DNA of 34,623 nt from CAZVFX01 sp964626565 (GCA_964626565.1 CAZVFX010000075.1:1-34623), one strand, 5' to 3'; shown: positions 10,349-19,332, numbered from the stretch's first letter. Numbers and translations: made by a program. The notes: a model not told the origin generated them from the letters alone.

Positions 10349-11985
10349 ACACTGCCGCTATTGCGCCCGGGGCCCTTGCCCTGCTCTTGCTGCTGAATTC
10401 CTGCGGTTCAGACGCCGGTTCCGGTATTGCGGACGAGATTTTATCCGATGTTGTGGCCGAGGTCAGTGTCGACGCGGCAGTGATAGATTTGCCCGAGGCG
10501 GAGGAAGCGGTGGCAGAAGTGGCGGCAGAGGTAATTCCGTCCCTGCCTTTGGCAGCGGTGTACCTGACCAGCCCGGCCGAGGACAGCGGGACCACTGTTG
10601 TTTCGCTGCCCGGACTTGACCCGGAGGGCACGGGCCTCACCGGAGCGTTTGCCAACGTCTTCAACTGCCTGAACGAGCCCGGTGGCCAGCATGTGCCTTT
10701 CAATTTCGGCGGCATGGACGTGTTTGTGGACCTTTGCCACGAGGTGCAAACTGTGGTGCCGGGGCCGGACGGCAACTACCTCCACATCGAGCCGGCTGCT
10801 GAAGGTACCGATCCCGATGATGCTTTTGCCGAGTTGATGGGATACTTCCACGTCAACGGCATGCACGACTACTTCGCTGATACTCACGGCTATGAGCATG
10901 TTGACCGCAGTTTGTATACCTTGATGAATTTCCAGGTGAACCTCATGGGTGCGGGATGGATGGCCATTGACAACGCGGCCTATCTGCCCGAGGGGAGTCT
11001 TGAGGAGATGGGGATTTCGCTCAGCTACGAGGAAGACCTCATTGTCATGGGCCAGGGCACCGACATCGACTTTGGATACGACGGTGATGTCATCCGTCAC
11101 GAGTATACCCACTTCGCCATCGGTCCTGACCGGTTCCTGGGCTACCGGTTCGACGAATATGGGGTGGACAGCGCGCCCATTTCCCTGCATGAGGCGCTGG
11201 CCGATTTCTTTCCGTCTTCAATCAGCGGGGACCCGGTATTGGGCAAGTACTCTCTCGGGAGTCATGCCAGGAACCTGACCCACTTCCGCATGTGCCCGGA
11301 CGACTACATGGGGGAGTCCCACCACGACGGGCAGATAGCGAGTTCCGCATTGTGGGAGATCAGGAGTCTCATCGGCTCACGCATTACGGATATCATCGCG
11401 TTCAGCGCGATGTTCCAGTCGGGGCCGCAAACCGGTTTCCAGCAATTCGGCGAACTTGCCCTGGACGCGACCAAGGAGCATTTTCCGGCTCAGGCCGGAA
11501 TTGTGGAGACGGTCCTGCAGGACCACGGCATGCTGGCTTGCAGAAGGGTAGTTCCGCTGGCGTACGGCGGCACCTCCGGCAAATACATGATGTGGCCGGG
11601 CACGCTGAGCGTCGGGCTGCCGCAATTCAATAAGTTTGTTCCGGCCCCCCTGCAGTTCGAGATTCGCATGACCGGCAATGCGCCCTTGATCATCGAGGCG
11701 GATGTCGGCTACGCGGGCATGTCCGGGCTTTTTCCCCAGGAAGGCGACCCGAAAGTACGTCTGGCCGTGCGGCGGGGGCAGGAGGTGGTCTGGGAGTACG
11801 ATCCGAAAACGAAGATGGTGAAGGATGTGCTGGTCAAATGGGAGAAATTATCCGGCGACCGCTACCGGTGGGAGGTTCCCGTCAAAGCAACTGAGGGGGA
11901 GACGTTCTTTGTCCAGTTCGTGAATTACTCATATGTCGACATCGGTGTGAATTCGGTGTCTCATGTCATAGAAGGTCAGGAGTGA
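10345..11985 (+). CDS. M36/fungalysin-like zinc metallopeptidase lipoprotein, catalytic chain
   Basis: A 546-residue predicted lipoprotein peptidase. The signal peptide ends in LLNSC (Cys20). An acidic Glu/Asp/Ala/Val-rich linker follows (about 27-63). The zinc motif HEYTH is at 252-256, and LHEALAD at 281-287 supplies the third ligand (Glu283) and Asp287, in the gluzincin arrangement of M36 and M4. ESHHDGQIASSALWEIRSLIG (324 onward) matches the region that carries the catalytic His in these families. Residues about 380-546 look like a beta-rich C-terminal domain. The usual N-terminal pro-region is missing here and appears to be encoded by the gene before it, whose stop overlaps this start (ATGA). 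The RBS GGAGG is seven bases upstream. Probably a surface or periplasmic endopeptidase; the substrate is unknown. Confidence 0.85.
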   Translation: MNTAAIAPGALALLLLLNSCGSDAGSGIADEILSDVVAEVSVDAAVIDLPEAEEAVAEVAAEVIPSLPLAAVYLTSPAEDSGTTVVSLPGLDPEGTGLTGAFANVFNCLNEPGGQHVPFNFGGMDVFVDLCHEVQTVVPGPDGNYLHIEPAAEGTDPDDAFAELMGYFHVNGMHDYFADTHGYEHVDRSLYTLMNFQVNLMGAGWMAIDNAAYLPEGSLEEMGISLSYEEDLIVMGQGTDIDFGYDGDVIRHEYTHFAIGPDRFLGYRFDEYGVDSAPISLHEALADFFPSSISGDPVLGKYSLGSHARNLTHFRMCPDDYMGESHHDGQIASSALWEIRSLIGSRITDIIAFSAMFQSGPQTGFQQFGELALDATKEHFPAQAGIVETVLQDHGMLACRRVVPLAYGGTSGKYMMWPGTLSVGLPQFNKFVPAPLQFEIRMTGNAPLIIEADVGYAGMSGLFPQEGDPKVRLAVRRGQEVVWEYDPKTKMVKDVLVKWEKLSGDRYRWEVPVKATEGETFFVQFVNYSYVDIGVNSVSHVIEGQE

Positions 11986-11987
11986 CA

Positions 11988-12016
11988 TTGAACGTTCCAG
12001 GCAAATGCACTATCAT
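11988..12016 (+). promoter_or_regulatory. Candidate sigma70 promoter for the AsmA-GT51 gene
   Basis: TTGAAC (11988-11993, 4 of 6), 17 bp, then TATCAT (12011-12016, 5 of 6). It lies just after the peptidase stop codon and 38 bp before the GTG start, with AGGAG at 12041-12045. This suggests the envelope pair 12054-17387 is transcribed on its own. Confidence 0.5.
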
Positions 12017-12053
12017 GGGCGGCGTCAGTCTGCCTCAAGCAGGAGAATAATCG

Positions 12054-15000
12054 GTGGCCGGTAAGAAGAACAAATTCGAGAAAGGGGGCTTTTTCAGGCG
12101 CAACTGGCCCGTCCTCCTCATCGGGGTGGTGGCCCTGGTATTGCTGGTGGGTGCTTTCGCCTACTGGTGGTGGGTGCCGCGGATGGTGCACAAACTGGTC
12201 GGTTCGCTGGAAGAAAGCGTAACCCGGCTCACCGGTGCCTCTGCTTCCCATGGTGAGTTGAGCCTGGAAGGTCTGGACCGACTGGTGCTCCGGGATTTCA
12301 AGCTGGGAGACAGCGAGGCGCCGTTGGCCAGTTTCGACTCAATCGTCGTGGAAGTGGATCTATTTACGTTCTCTGAGGGTCTGCCGCGGGTGTTGAGCGT
12401 CGAATGCCAGGGAGTGAAACTGAGCGCTCGTCGAGACGCGGATGGCTCGGATAATTTCAGCGGGATAGCCCGTCGGTTGGTTAGTCACCTGCAAAAGAAG
12501 GATGGGAAAGGTGGGGGCAAGGTGGGGAAACTTGCGCGTCTGCTCCGCCAGACTCCCAGAGTGGTTCTGAATGACGTTTCTATCGACCTCGAGATGGCCT
12601 ACGGCGGAGAGGATGCGCCAGGTTTCTCAAAGGCGTTTCGGTTCGACAAGGGCGAGGTGGTTGCCGAGAACCCCAACGTTTCGTCGCGGGAGCGCGGCTA
12701 CCAGGTAGATGCCGTGTTCAACGAGGTGGGCGGAGCGAGCGTCCTTACTTTTAATATGGACGTGGGTTTCAGCACCAAGAAGGTGCAGGCGAAGGCGGAA
12801 TTCTCCCCCCCCCTGTATGTGGAGCTTTACGAGCAGCAGTTCGAATTGAAGAAGATGAAACTGCGCAGCGGGGAGTTTATCGAACTTGGGTTGGGGCGAG
12901 TGGGGCTGGCCAATCCCTTCGCAGACCGGGCATTGCTGGAGGCGACTCTCGGCGACGTGTTAACCCGTTTGGGCAAGGAAGAGTATCTGACCCTCCTGGA
13001 TCGCTTCTCCGGACTCGATGGCGAGGTGGACCGACTGGCTCAGGTAGCTGCATCCCGGTCTGCGCGTCTGGGATACCCTGGCAATGTCTGGCAGGCATTT
13101 GGTGCCAACACCAAGAAATACCTGGCCACCGTCATGCGCCGACTGCTTAACGAGGCCAGAGGGGAGCGGCTGGTTCTCGATTCGTGTCGAGTCGTCTACC
13201 TCATGGGCACAACTGAAGCCGGGTCCAAGACCCAGACCATCAAGCTTCGCGCCGGCAAGGGAACTAAGGGCGCCGCGGAGTTCAACGCGTACCTTGTACC
13301 GGACTCGGACTACGTGCGAGTGGATTTCGAGGTGGTGACCCCATCTGAGTTGCTGCGCGTGTCCGGTCAGGGAGAGCAGGACGGCGATAACCTCAGTGTG
13401 AATGCGGATCTGTCCGTCAGCATCGTCGAGCCGCTGCTGCAGGCTCGGGGGAGCGTCGGTCTGGACAAGGGCCAATGGTCGGCCGACGTCACGGTGCAGG
13501 CAAACGCCGAGAGTCCCGCGTTTGCGCTTTCCGGCAATCTGCTGCTGCGCGACGGGGCCTGGACCGGGGATGCTGAAGGAGGGTTCGTCGTCCCCGGCGT
13601 TGCGGTTGCGGAGACCGTGAAGGCGCGTGTGCAGAAAAACGAATGGTCTGTCGATCTGGGTGGCCTGATCTATCTGCCCGGCCGGCCGGGCGAGGTGAGG
13701 GTCCAGGCTTCCCTGGACAGCGGTGCCGGGGTCAAACGCTTTTCTGCCTCCAGCGAGCAGGATGTGCGAGTAGGTCTGGGTGAATACGACCTGTTGGTGG
13801 GCAAAGTTCGTATGGGGCGGGATGCGATTGTCCACCTGGAGGACATCGCAGTTACCCGCCAGGGGGCGGAGCGGTCCCGAGCCGTGGTGCGCTTGTCGGA
13901 CCTTTCTTTGGAGCTGGCCAAGAAAGGGTTTGATCTACTGGAAGCATTTAAAGGATATGCAGAAGACTCGGATCTCCAGACCCTGTTGGGGTCCACCATT
14001 GCCAGCGTGGAGATTGTCGAACCTGTGATGGTCTTGCGGCAGCCGCCCCGCCTGTCCATACCGGTGCCTGAGGAAGAGCGGGACACCGACGACGATCTTG
14101 CGGACAAGATGGCGGACGCCCTGAGGGACGCGGATCAGAAGGCTGTGCTGATGTACGAGCCGTACCGCAAGTCACTGTCCGGCTTGGTTCATAACACCGG
14201 CCGTGCCGTGACATCCTTCGTCGGGTTGATGCTGAAAGTCGGCGATCGATTCCCTCTTAAATCGGTGGCGATCAAAGAGGGGCGGTTCGAGTATTCGGAC
14301 GCGGTTTCCCCTCAGGACAGGCTGCTAAGTGAGCTTTCGCACTTCAACGCGACTATCGGCAAAGTGAGTCGACCTGGAGGTTTGGGCGGGAGTTTCACCA
14401 TCGACGCCCACTTCTCGACGTCGGTGGCCAGCGGCAAAGCGGGGTCTTCTCTGAAAGCTGTAGTTGACCTCGCCACGGGTGAGCTTTCCGGGGAGTTGTC
14501 AGTTGAGCGGATGGCTTTGTTTCCCTACAGGTTCTTCCTGCCCTCGGCCTTCGCCCCCACCAGGCTTTCTTTCCTGGAAGATGCCTACGCCGGTTTTGCT
14601 TACTCTCCGGAAACCGATCGATTCACGCTGTGGGGAAACGGGCGCGTGACTGATTTCAACGTGGTGTCGCCCCGGGTCTCCCGGAAGCCGCTGGAACATC
14701 TGGATCTGAAGATAGATCTGGGTAGCGACGAGGGGTCCGGACTCCAGTTCGACCTTGCGCAGCATCGGCTGGGTACCGGCGCTCCCATTTCCGTTTCCCT
14801 TGGCAAACTCAACCGGGTGGCCACGGAGTTTGAGATTGATGCGTCGACTCCCGATTTCCCCCAGTTTGATTTGCGAGTCCTGCTACCTGAGACGCCGGTC
14901 AACGATCTGCTGGCATCTATCCCCAAAGGATTGGGGCGGGCTCTTTCGGGTTTGCGGGTAGGGGGAGAGCTTGGATTCACCATGAACCTGGTGGGTAACA

Positions 15001-15887
15001 GCGCGGACCTGTCCAAGCTGAAATTCAGCTTCATTCCGAGGGCGGAGGCGGTGAAGATGGAAGCGCCGGGGCGGACCATCGATTTCAACAAACTGCCCGG
15101 CATCTTCAAGCACCGTCCGCCGACGGATCGCGACCGGGTCGTAATGGTGGGCGGCGGGGGCGATTGGACTCCCCTCAGTCGGATTTCGCCCTGGTTGGTG
15201 CTGGCTGCGACCACTTGCGAAGATGGGAGCTTCTTCAGGCACTCCGGTTTCAACACCTACCAGATCAAGATGTCGATTATCCGGGATCTTGAGAAGGGCC
15301 GATTTGCGCGGGGTGCGAGCACCATTACCATGCAGTTGATGAAGAACCTGTTCCTCAGCCACGAAAAGACGGTGGCTCGCAAGTTCCAGGAGATCATTCT
15401 GACCTGGCTTGTGGAAGGGGAGATCGAAAAATCGAGACTCATTGAGATCTACCTCAACGTCATCGAATGGGGGGACGGCATATACGGAGTGAAGCAGGCT
15501 TGCGACTTCTACTTCGACGGTTTGCCCCCGGAGAATCTGTCACCGGCGCAGGCCGCGTTCCTGGCTAGCTTCATCCCGGCGCCCAGGCCTTTCTCCCGCA
15601 AGTTCAAGAAAGGGCGACGCCACGACGACCGGACCAAGCGGTGGAAGAAGTGGTGGCATCGCCGGCTGAAGATTGTGAAGCGTATCGTCAAAGCCATGGT
15701 CAACAACTGTTCGCAAATTGATTCCAAATGCCCGGGCCACGTGCCTTACTGCAGTGTCCTGTACGCTTCCTGTCGCGATCCTGGCAGAGAGTTGGCCGGA
15801 GTCCAAGCGCTGGAATCGCTGGATGACCTGTTCCGCCCTGCGGCTGACGCTGTGGATCCCGGAATAGGCGAGTCGTTGGAATTCTGA
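12054..15887 (+). CDS. AsmA-like protein fused to GT51 peptidoglycan glycosyltransferase
   Basis: A 1277-residue inner-membrane-anchored periplasmic protein. The GTG start has AGGAG eight bases upstream. A short basic cytosolic tail precedes a membrane segment at about 20-42. Residues about 45-1020 are beta-rich and resemble AsmA/TamB-type bridge proteins at both ends (for example SLEGLDRLVLRDFKLGD near 62-78 and LRVGGELGFTMNLVG near 970). Residues about 1030-1215 are a GT51 domain, the enzyme module that polymerises lipid II glycan chains. It has EDGSFFRHSGF (Glu1056), RGASTITMQLMKNLFL (1086-1101), RKFQEIILTWLVEGE (Glu1113) and EIYLNVIEWGDGIYG (1131-1145). Glu1056 and Glu1113 are 57 apart, exactly as the two catalytic glutamates of known PBPs. 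No transpeptidase domain follows. A very basic helix (about 1186-1212) and a short tail with cysteines close the chain. Normally GT51 sits next to the membrane anchor, so this arrangement is unusual. It lies upstream of the PerM gene, 15 bp apart. Confidence 0.88.
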   Translation: MAGKKNKFEKGGFFRRNWPVLLIGVVALVLLVGAFAYWWWVPRMVHKLVGSLEESVTRLTGASASHGELSLEGLDRLVLRDFKLGDSEAPLASFDSIVVEVDLFTFSEGLPRVLSVECQGVKLSARRDADGSDNFSGIARRLVSHLQKKDGKGGGKVGKLARLLRQTPRVVLNDVSIDLEMAYGGEDAPGFSKAFRFDKGEVVAENPNVSSRERGYQVDAVFNEVGGASVLTFNMDVGFSTKKVQAKAEFSPPLYVELYEQQFELKKMKLRSGEFIELGLGRVGLANPFADRALLEATLGDVLTRLGKEEYLTLLDRFSGLDGEVDRLAQVAASRSARLGYPGNVWQAFGANTKKYLATVMRRLLNEARGERLVLDSCRVVYLMGTTEAGSKTQTIKLRAGKGTKGAAEFNAYLVPDSDYVRVDFEVVTPSELLRVSGQGEQDGDNLSVNADLSVSIVEPLLQARGSVGLDKGQWSADVTVQANAESPAFALSGNLLLRDGAWTGDAEGGFVVPGVAVAETVKARVQKNEWSVDLGGLIYLPGRPGEVRVQASLDSGAGVKRFSASSEQDVRVGLGEYDLLVGKVRMGRDAIVHLEDIAVTRQGAERSRAVVRLSDLSLELAKKGFDLLEAFKGYAEDSDLQTLLGSTIASVEIVEPVMVLRQPPRLSIPVPEEERDTDDDLADKMADALRDADQKAVLMYEPYRKSLSGLVHNTGRAVTSFVGLMLKVGDRFPLKSVAIKEGRFEYSDAVSPQDRLLSELSHFNATIGKVSRPGGLGGSFTIDAHFSTSVASGKAGSSLKAVVDLATGELSGELSVERMALFPYRFFLPSAFAPTRLSFLEDAYAGFAYSPETDRFTLWGNGRVTDFNVVSPRVSRKPLEHLDLKIDLGSDEGSGLQFDLAQHRLGTGAPISVSLGKLNRVATEFEIDASTPDFPQFDLRVLLPETPVNDLLASIPKGLGRALSGLRVGGELGFTMNLVGNSADLSKLKFSFIPRAEAVKMEAPGRTIDFNKLPGIFKHRPPTDRDRVVMVGGGGDWTPLSRISPWLVLAATTCEDGSFFRHSGFNTYQIKMSIIRDLEKGRFARGASTITMQLMKNLFLSHEKTVARKFQEIILTWLVEGEIEKSRLIEIYLNVIEWGDGIYGVKQACDFYFDGLPPENLSPAQAAFLASFIPAPRPFSRKFKKGRRHDDRTKRWKKWWHRRLKIVKRIVKAMVNNCSQIDSKCPGHVPYCSVLYASCRDPGRELAGVQALESLDDLFRPAADAVDPGIGESLEF

Positions 15888-15902
15888 TAAGGGGGCGGGA
15901 AG

Positions 15903-17387
15903 GTGCCGAGATACAAGGGTATGACAGCCGGCGGGAGAGGCCGCCGCCCTTGGAATAAATGGATCGCACGCGCGGTGTACCTGAGCATCGTCCTGTTTCT
16001 GGCCTGGGTCGTGTACTGGCTGAGCGGTATTCTGCTTCCCTTCGTAATCGGCCTGCTTGTCGCCTTCGTTCTCAGCCCCCTGGTCACGCGGCTTCAGGGT
16101 GTGGGGGTTCCCCGCTGGACGGGAGTTCTGCTGGTGTACTCTGCACTGGTGGCCGCCATGGTGCTCTTTATGAACTTCCTGGTTCCCATTATCGACGTCG
16201 AGTCGAGGAAGTTCTTCGTCAAGTTCAACGTGGTTTTGAAGAAAGCGCCCCAAATGTACGATCGGCTCGAAAACGGCGTCAGCGAGTTTATCGATAAGGC
16301 CGTGGGCGCGGCGCCTGCCGCGGAAACGGAGGTGCCGGTGGAGGTCCCATACCAGGATGCGGACTGGGGCTTTGGTCCCCCGGTGCACAAGATACCCACG
16401 GTGTCGCCGCCGGGGATCTCGGTCCTCGATTTTCTGACTTTCGGCAGTTCGGACGAAGAGATAGCGGAGGCCGGGCTTCCGGACCAACCTTCGGTTGCGT
16501 CCGTTGTTATGGAGGGAGGCGAGGCCCGCCTGGGCGGGGGGGACGAGGAAGCCTCCAACATGACCATCCGTCAACTCAAGCCGGGCCGCTGGGGAGTCGA
16601 TCTCGGCACCTCTTCGGTGGAGGTCAAGCGTCTGGGCGAAGGGACATATACGATCTCTGCCAGCGACCAGGCATACGAGACGTCCCGGTGGGGGGACATC
16701 AAGGGGCAAGTATTGACCGCCATGCGTAGCGGGCTCCAGAACTTGTCCGCGTCGCTGTTGACCGGCTTCTTCACCTTCTTCCAGGGGTTGGTGGCGGGTA
16801 TTCTTGACGCCTTGATCGGCGTCGTGGTCGTCTTCCTGGTTGGTGCATTCCTCATGATTGATGCCCCCAGGCTGCTGTCGGTTGTCAGGCAGAATGTGCC
16901 CATGCGTTTCCGGGATGACCTGGATGAATTTCTCTACCGCCTTGATGGTGGGCTCTCAGGTGTGGTGCGCGGGCAACTCATCATCTGTCTTGTCAACGGT
17001 GTACTCACCTTCATCGGGTTCTATTTCTTCATTCGCGAGTATGCGGTGGTTCTGGCCATCTTTGCCGGGGTCATGAGCCTGGTCCCCATTTTCGGCACCA
17101 TCATAAGTTCAGTCCCGGCCATTCTCGTAGCACTGTCCATTTCGTTCGGCCACGCGCTGGGGGTACTGTCCTGGATCCTCATTATTCACATGATTGAAGC
17201 CTACATGCTCAACCCCAACATTATCGGGCGGCAGGCGCGCATCCATCCTGTGCTGGTTGTTTTTGTGCTGATCGCGGGAGAACACCTATACGGGATGAAA
17301 GGGATTCTGCTCGCGGTGCCGGTGACGTCGGTGGTGCAATCGTTGGTACAGTTCGCCTATTCCAGGGTCAAACCCTACGTCATTTAG
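15903..17387 (+). CDS. AI-2E/PerM-family membrane protein with soluble insert
   Basis: A 494-residue polytopic inner-membrane protein of the AI-2E transporter (PerM, formerly UPF0118) family. The start is GTG at 15903 after GGGGGCGGGAAG. Membrane segments lie near residues 22-40, 42-62, 73-96 and then from about 285 to the end. The C-terminal half has the conserved family look (FLVGAFLMIDAPRL, GGLSGVVRGQLI, SLVPIFGTIIS, YMLNPNIIGRQ). Typical members have about 350 residues. The excess is a hydrophilic insert at about 135-262, acidic and proline-rich at first and then a small beta-like section (QLKPGRWGVDLGTSSVEVKR). The family name reflects one E. coli report; most members have other or unknown roles, and mycobacterial PerM is tied to cell division. 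Being co-transcribed with the AsmA-GT51 protein, it may be its membrane partner (inference). Its end overlaps the convergent gene by 8 bp. Confidence 0.92.
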   Translation: MPRYKGMTAGGRGRRPWNKWIARAVYLSIVLFLAWVVYWLSGILLPFVIGLLVAFVLSPLVTRLQGVGVPRWTGVLLVYSALVAAMVLFMNFLVPIIDVESRKFFVKFNVVLKKAPQMYDRLENGVSEFIDKAVGAAPAAETEVPVEVPYQDADWGFGPPVHKIPTVSPPGISVLDFLTFGSSDEEIAEAGLPDQPSVASVVMEGGEARLGGGDEEASNMTIRQLKPGRWGVDLGTSSVEVKRLGEGTYTISASDQAYETSRWGDIKGQVLTAMRSGLQNLSASLLTGFFTFFQGLVAGILDALIGVVVVFLVGAFLMIDAPRLLSVVRQNVPMRFRDDLDEFLYRLDGGLSGVVRGQLIICLVNGVLTFIGFYFFIREYAVVLAIFAGVMSLVPIFGTIISSVPAILVALSISFGHALGVLSWILIIHMIEAYMLNPNIIGRQARIHPVLVVFVLIAGEHLYGMKGILLAVPVTSVVQSLVQFAYSRVKPYVI

Positions 17388-19251
17388 AATCGGCGGCCGG
17401 AGTAGGGGGCGCTTCTCCTTCTGGTTCTTCCTGGCCCTTGTCGGGTGCCACCGCGTCCGGTTCTCCTGCGGATGCTTCTTTCGGATTTTCCGACCCGGCC
17501 GGTTCTGTAGCCTTCTCCAGCGCCGGCAATTCGGGGGCGTCGTGGGCAACCTCGTCCGGTATGGGTCCGAAGCGGCCGGCGGGGGTTGAAAACAGGTAGA
17601 CAGTGGGGCGCACCGGTTTCCAGTGGTGGCATCGGCCCGACATTGAGTGAACGCCGCAGCGGTAGCGGACGCTGTCTAATGCCGCGACGAAATGCTCGGC
17701 CCGGAGGTCTGCCACGGCCCCCAGGTTCACCAGATTTCCGGCGCTGCGCGCCAGGTATGTGTAGAGTTTGACGCGTTCGACTTTTTGCAGTTCGGTGGCT
17801 TCCACTACCAGGCCGTCTGCGCTCTTCAAGACAATTATGTAGCTGTCGTTGGTGACGTACACATAGGGCAGAGTTTCGCTGGGGGGTACGACGGCTTCGG
17901 GAGAAGTTGCCGGAGAATCTTCATCGCTCCCGACTGGCAGCGCGGCCACGCCATCTTCTGCGACCTCAGTGTTTTCGGCAACCCCGCCCGGCGTAGCTTC
18001 ATCGACAACGGCCAGTTCTTCCGGTATCGGCTGAGAGTCGGGCTTAGCCGCAGGCTGTGAGGGTTCCTCGACCTCGTCTTCGGCGCTATCCGGGTTGGCC
18101 GAAAGTCCCAGGAGCGGTCCAAAAGAATCCACCACTGCGTCTGCGTGGTCAGTCACCTGCCCCGCTGCTTCCCGCGCGTAACCGGTATCGTCCATGATGC
18201 GATCCCAGGCGACGCCGGCTGGGAGGCAGACTGGCAACATGGGGTCTGGAAAGCCCAGGAAATCCTCGGATACGCGTGCGGCCGAATAACTCAGGTATGC
18301 GGTTTCAAATCCTGCCGGCTCTCCACTCTGCCACCAATCGTCGCCCACGACGTGAAAATCCTTTGCTTGGGCGGGCGAGAGGCGCGGGGAGAGTAGCGGA
18401 ATATAGGTCAGCGAGTCGTTTTCGTCCAACACCAGGAAGCGGGCGCGGGTCAGATCTGCGACGGCCGCGGTGTGAAGCACTCTGGCGATAATGCCGTATG
18501 GGACGTCGCGGTCGACGGCCAGAGTGACCACATCGCATTCGGAGACCCAGGACGACGCTTCACCGGAAAGAACCTTTAGAAGTGCGCTGCGGCCGCGTTG
18601 GAAATAGGTCAACTGCTTCAGCAGCGCCACGATCACCAGATCACCGGGGCCTCCAGCTTCGCCTTCCTCCGGCCGCACCTTGTAGATTCGTTTCGCGTGG
18701 GTGTCGTCGAAGGAGTCAGGGCACTCACCGCCTTTCTCGAGTGAGCAGTCGATGTCAGCTACCTTGTACTCGTTGACGAAGATCGCCTTCTGGCTGACGC
18801 TGATCACAATAAGTCGGGCGAACTCACTGACTCCAGGTGCGGGAGGCGAATGCAGTTGGGTCGTGTGCTCTCCGGTACGTATTTCGAGGTCCAGGTTCTT
18901 TCCTGAGCTTCCGTGGGAAAGTCTGACGCCGCACATGGACGTGATGAAGTCGTCGAGCCCCTGTGGGGCCGCAACGTGGGGGTCTTCCACCGTTCGCTCC
19001 AAGTCCTCGGGCTGGCCGGCCGGTTTTTCCGGGTCCGGGAGCGGTCTGTCGGGTACGACCGGATCGGGCTCTACCGGATCGTAGGTGGGATCCGGGGTGG
19101 GCTTGACGCCGACCTTTTCTTCTGCCGGCTTTTCGGGCGGGGGGTGTCCGGTGCGAGGCGCTCCAGTCTTGGTCTCTGCGTCGGACCGTTCTTTGGTCAG
19201 GGAGCACCCCATGAACACTAACAACGCCGCCAGACAGCACATTTTCTTCAT
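17380..19251 (-). CDS. Lipoprotein with ExbD/TolR-like periplasmic domain
   Basis: A 623-residue predicted lipoprotein (MKKMCCLAALLVFMGC, lipid cysteine at 16). A Pro/Asp/Glu-rich linker spans about 20-95. Residues about 135-290 resemble the periplasmic domain of ExbD/TolR. LIVISVSQKAIFVNEYKV matches the domain's first strands, and VVTLAVDRDVPYGIIARVL matches its hallmark aD..vpyg..v pattern. The ExbD membrane helix with its essential Asp is absent, so it cannot itself work as a proton-driven stator subunit. A second long acidic Pro/Ala-rich linker (about 395-465) separates a C-terminal section (SYIIVLKSADGLVVEATEL, with cysteines) and an acidic tail. The RBS before the ATG at 19251 is weak. 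No ExbB or TonB gene is adjacent. It could bind an envelope partner. The ExbD likeness is by eye and moderate. Confidence 0.65.
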   Translation of the reverse strand: MKKMCCLAALLVFMGCSLTKERSDAETKTGAPRTGHPPPEKPAEEKVGVKPTPDPTYDPVEPDPVVPDRPLPDPEKPAGQPEDLERTVEDPHVAAPQGLDDFITSMCGVRLSHGSSGKNLDLEIRTGEHTTQLHSPPAPGVSEFARLIVISVSQKAIFVNEYKVADIDCSLEKGGECPDSFDDTHAKRIYKVRPEEGEAGGPGDLVIVALLKQLTYFQRGRSALLKVLSGEASSWVSECDVVTLAVDRDVPYGIIARVLHTAAVADLTRARFLVLDENDSLTYIPLLSPRLSPAQAKDFHVVGDDWWQSGEPAGFETAYLSYSAARVSEDFLGFPDPMLPVCLPAGVAWDRIMDDTGYAREAAGQVTDHADAVVDSFGPLLGLSANPDSAEDEVEEPSQPAAKPDSQPIPEELAVVDEATPGGVAENTEVAEDGVAALPVGSDEDSPATSPEAVVPPSETLPYVYVTNDSYIIVLKSADGLVVEATELQKVERVKLYTYLARSAGNLVNLGAVADLRAEHFVAALDSVRYRCGVHSMSGRCHHWKPVRPTVYLFSTPAGRFGPIPDEVAHDAPELPALEKATEPAGSENPKEASAGEPDAVAPDKGQEEPEGEAPPTPAADSK

Positions 19252-19280
19252 GATATCAACCCGTTCTGCAAGTGACCCTT

Positions 19281-19309
19281 ATGGTAGTCCCAGGGGTGAG
19301 CAAAGTCAA
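19281..19309 (-). promoter_or_regulatory. Candidate promoter for the ExbD-like lipoprotein gene
   Basis: On the minus strand: TTGACT (19304-19309, 5 of 6), 17 bp, TACCAT (19281-19286, 4 of 6), about 30 bp before the ATG at 19251. Confidence 0.4.
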
Positions 19310-19332
19310 CGACGGCATCGGTTTCGGCGGCA

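Noticed and set aside
15540..16709. 389-codon minus-strand open frame
   Set aside because: Spans the end of the GT51 gene and the start of the PerM gene, both well supported.
15903..17387. Quorum-sensing (AI-2) exporter
   Set aside because: The family name comes from one case. The context is envelope synthesis and the protein has an extra domain, so no AI-2 role is claimed.
17380..19251. A true ExbD/TolR stator protein
   Set aside because: It lacks the N-terminal membrane helix with the conserved Asp and has a lipobox instead.
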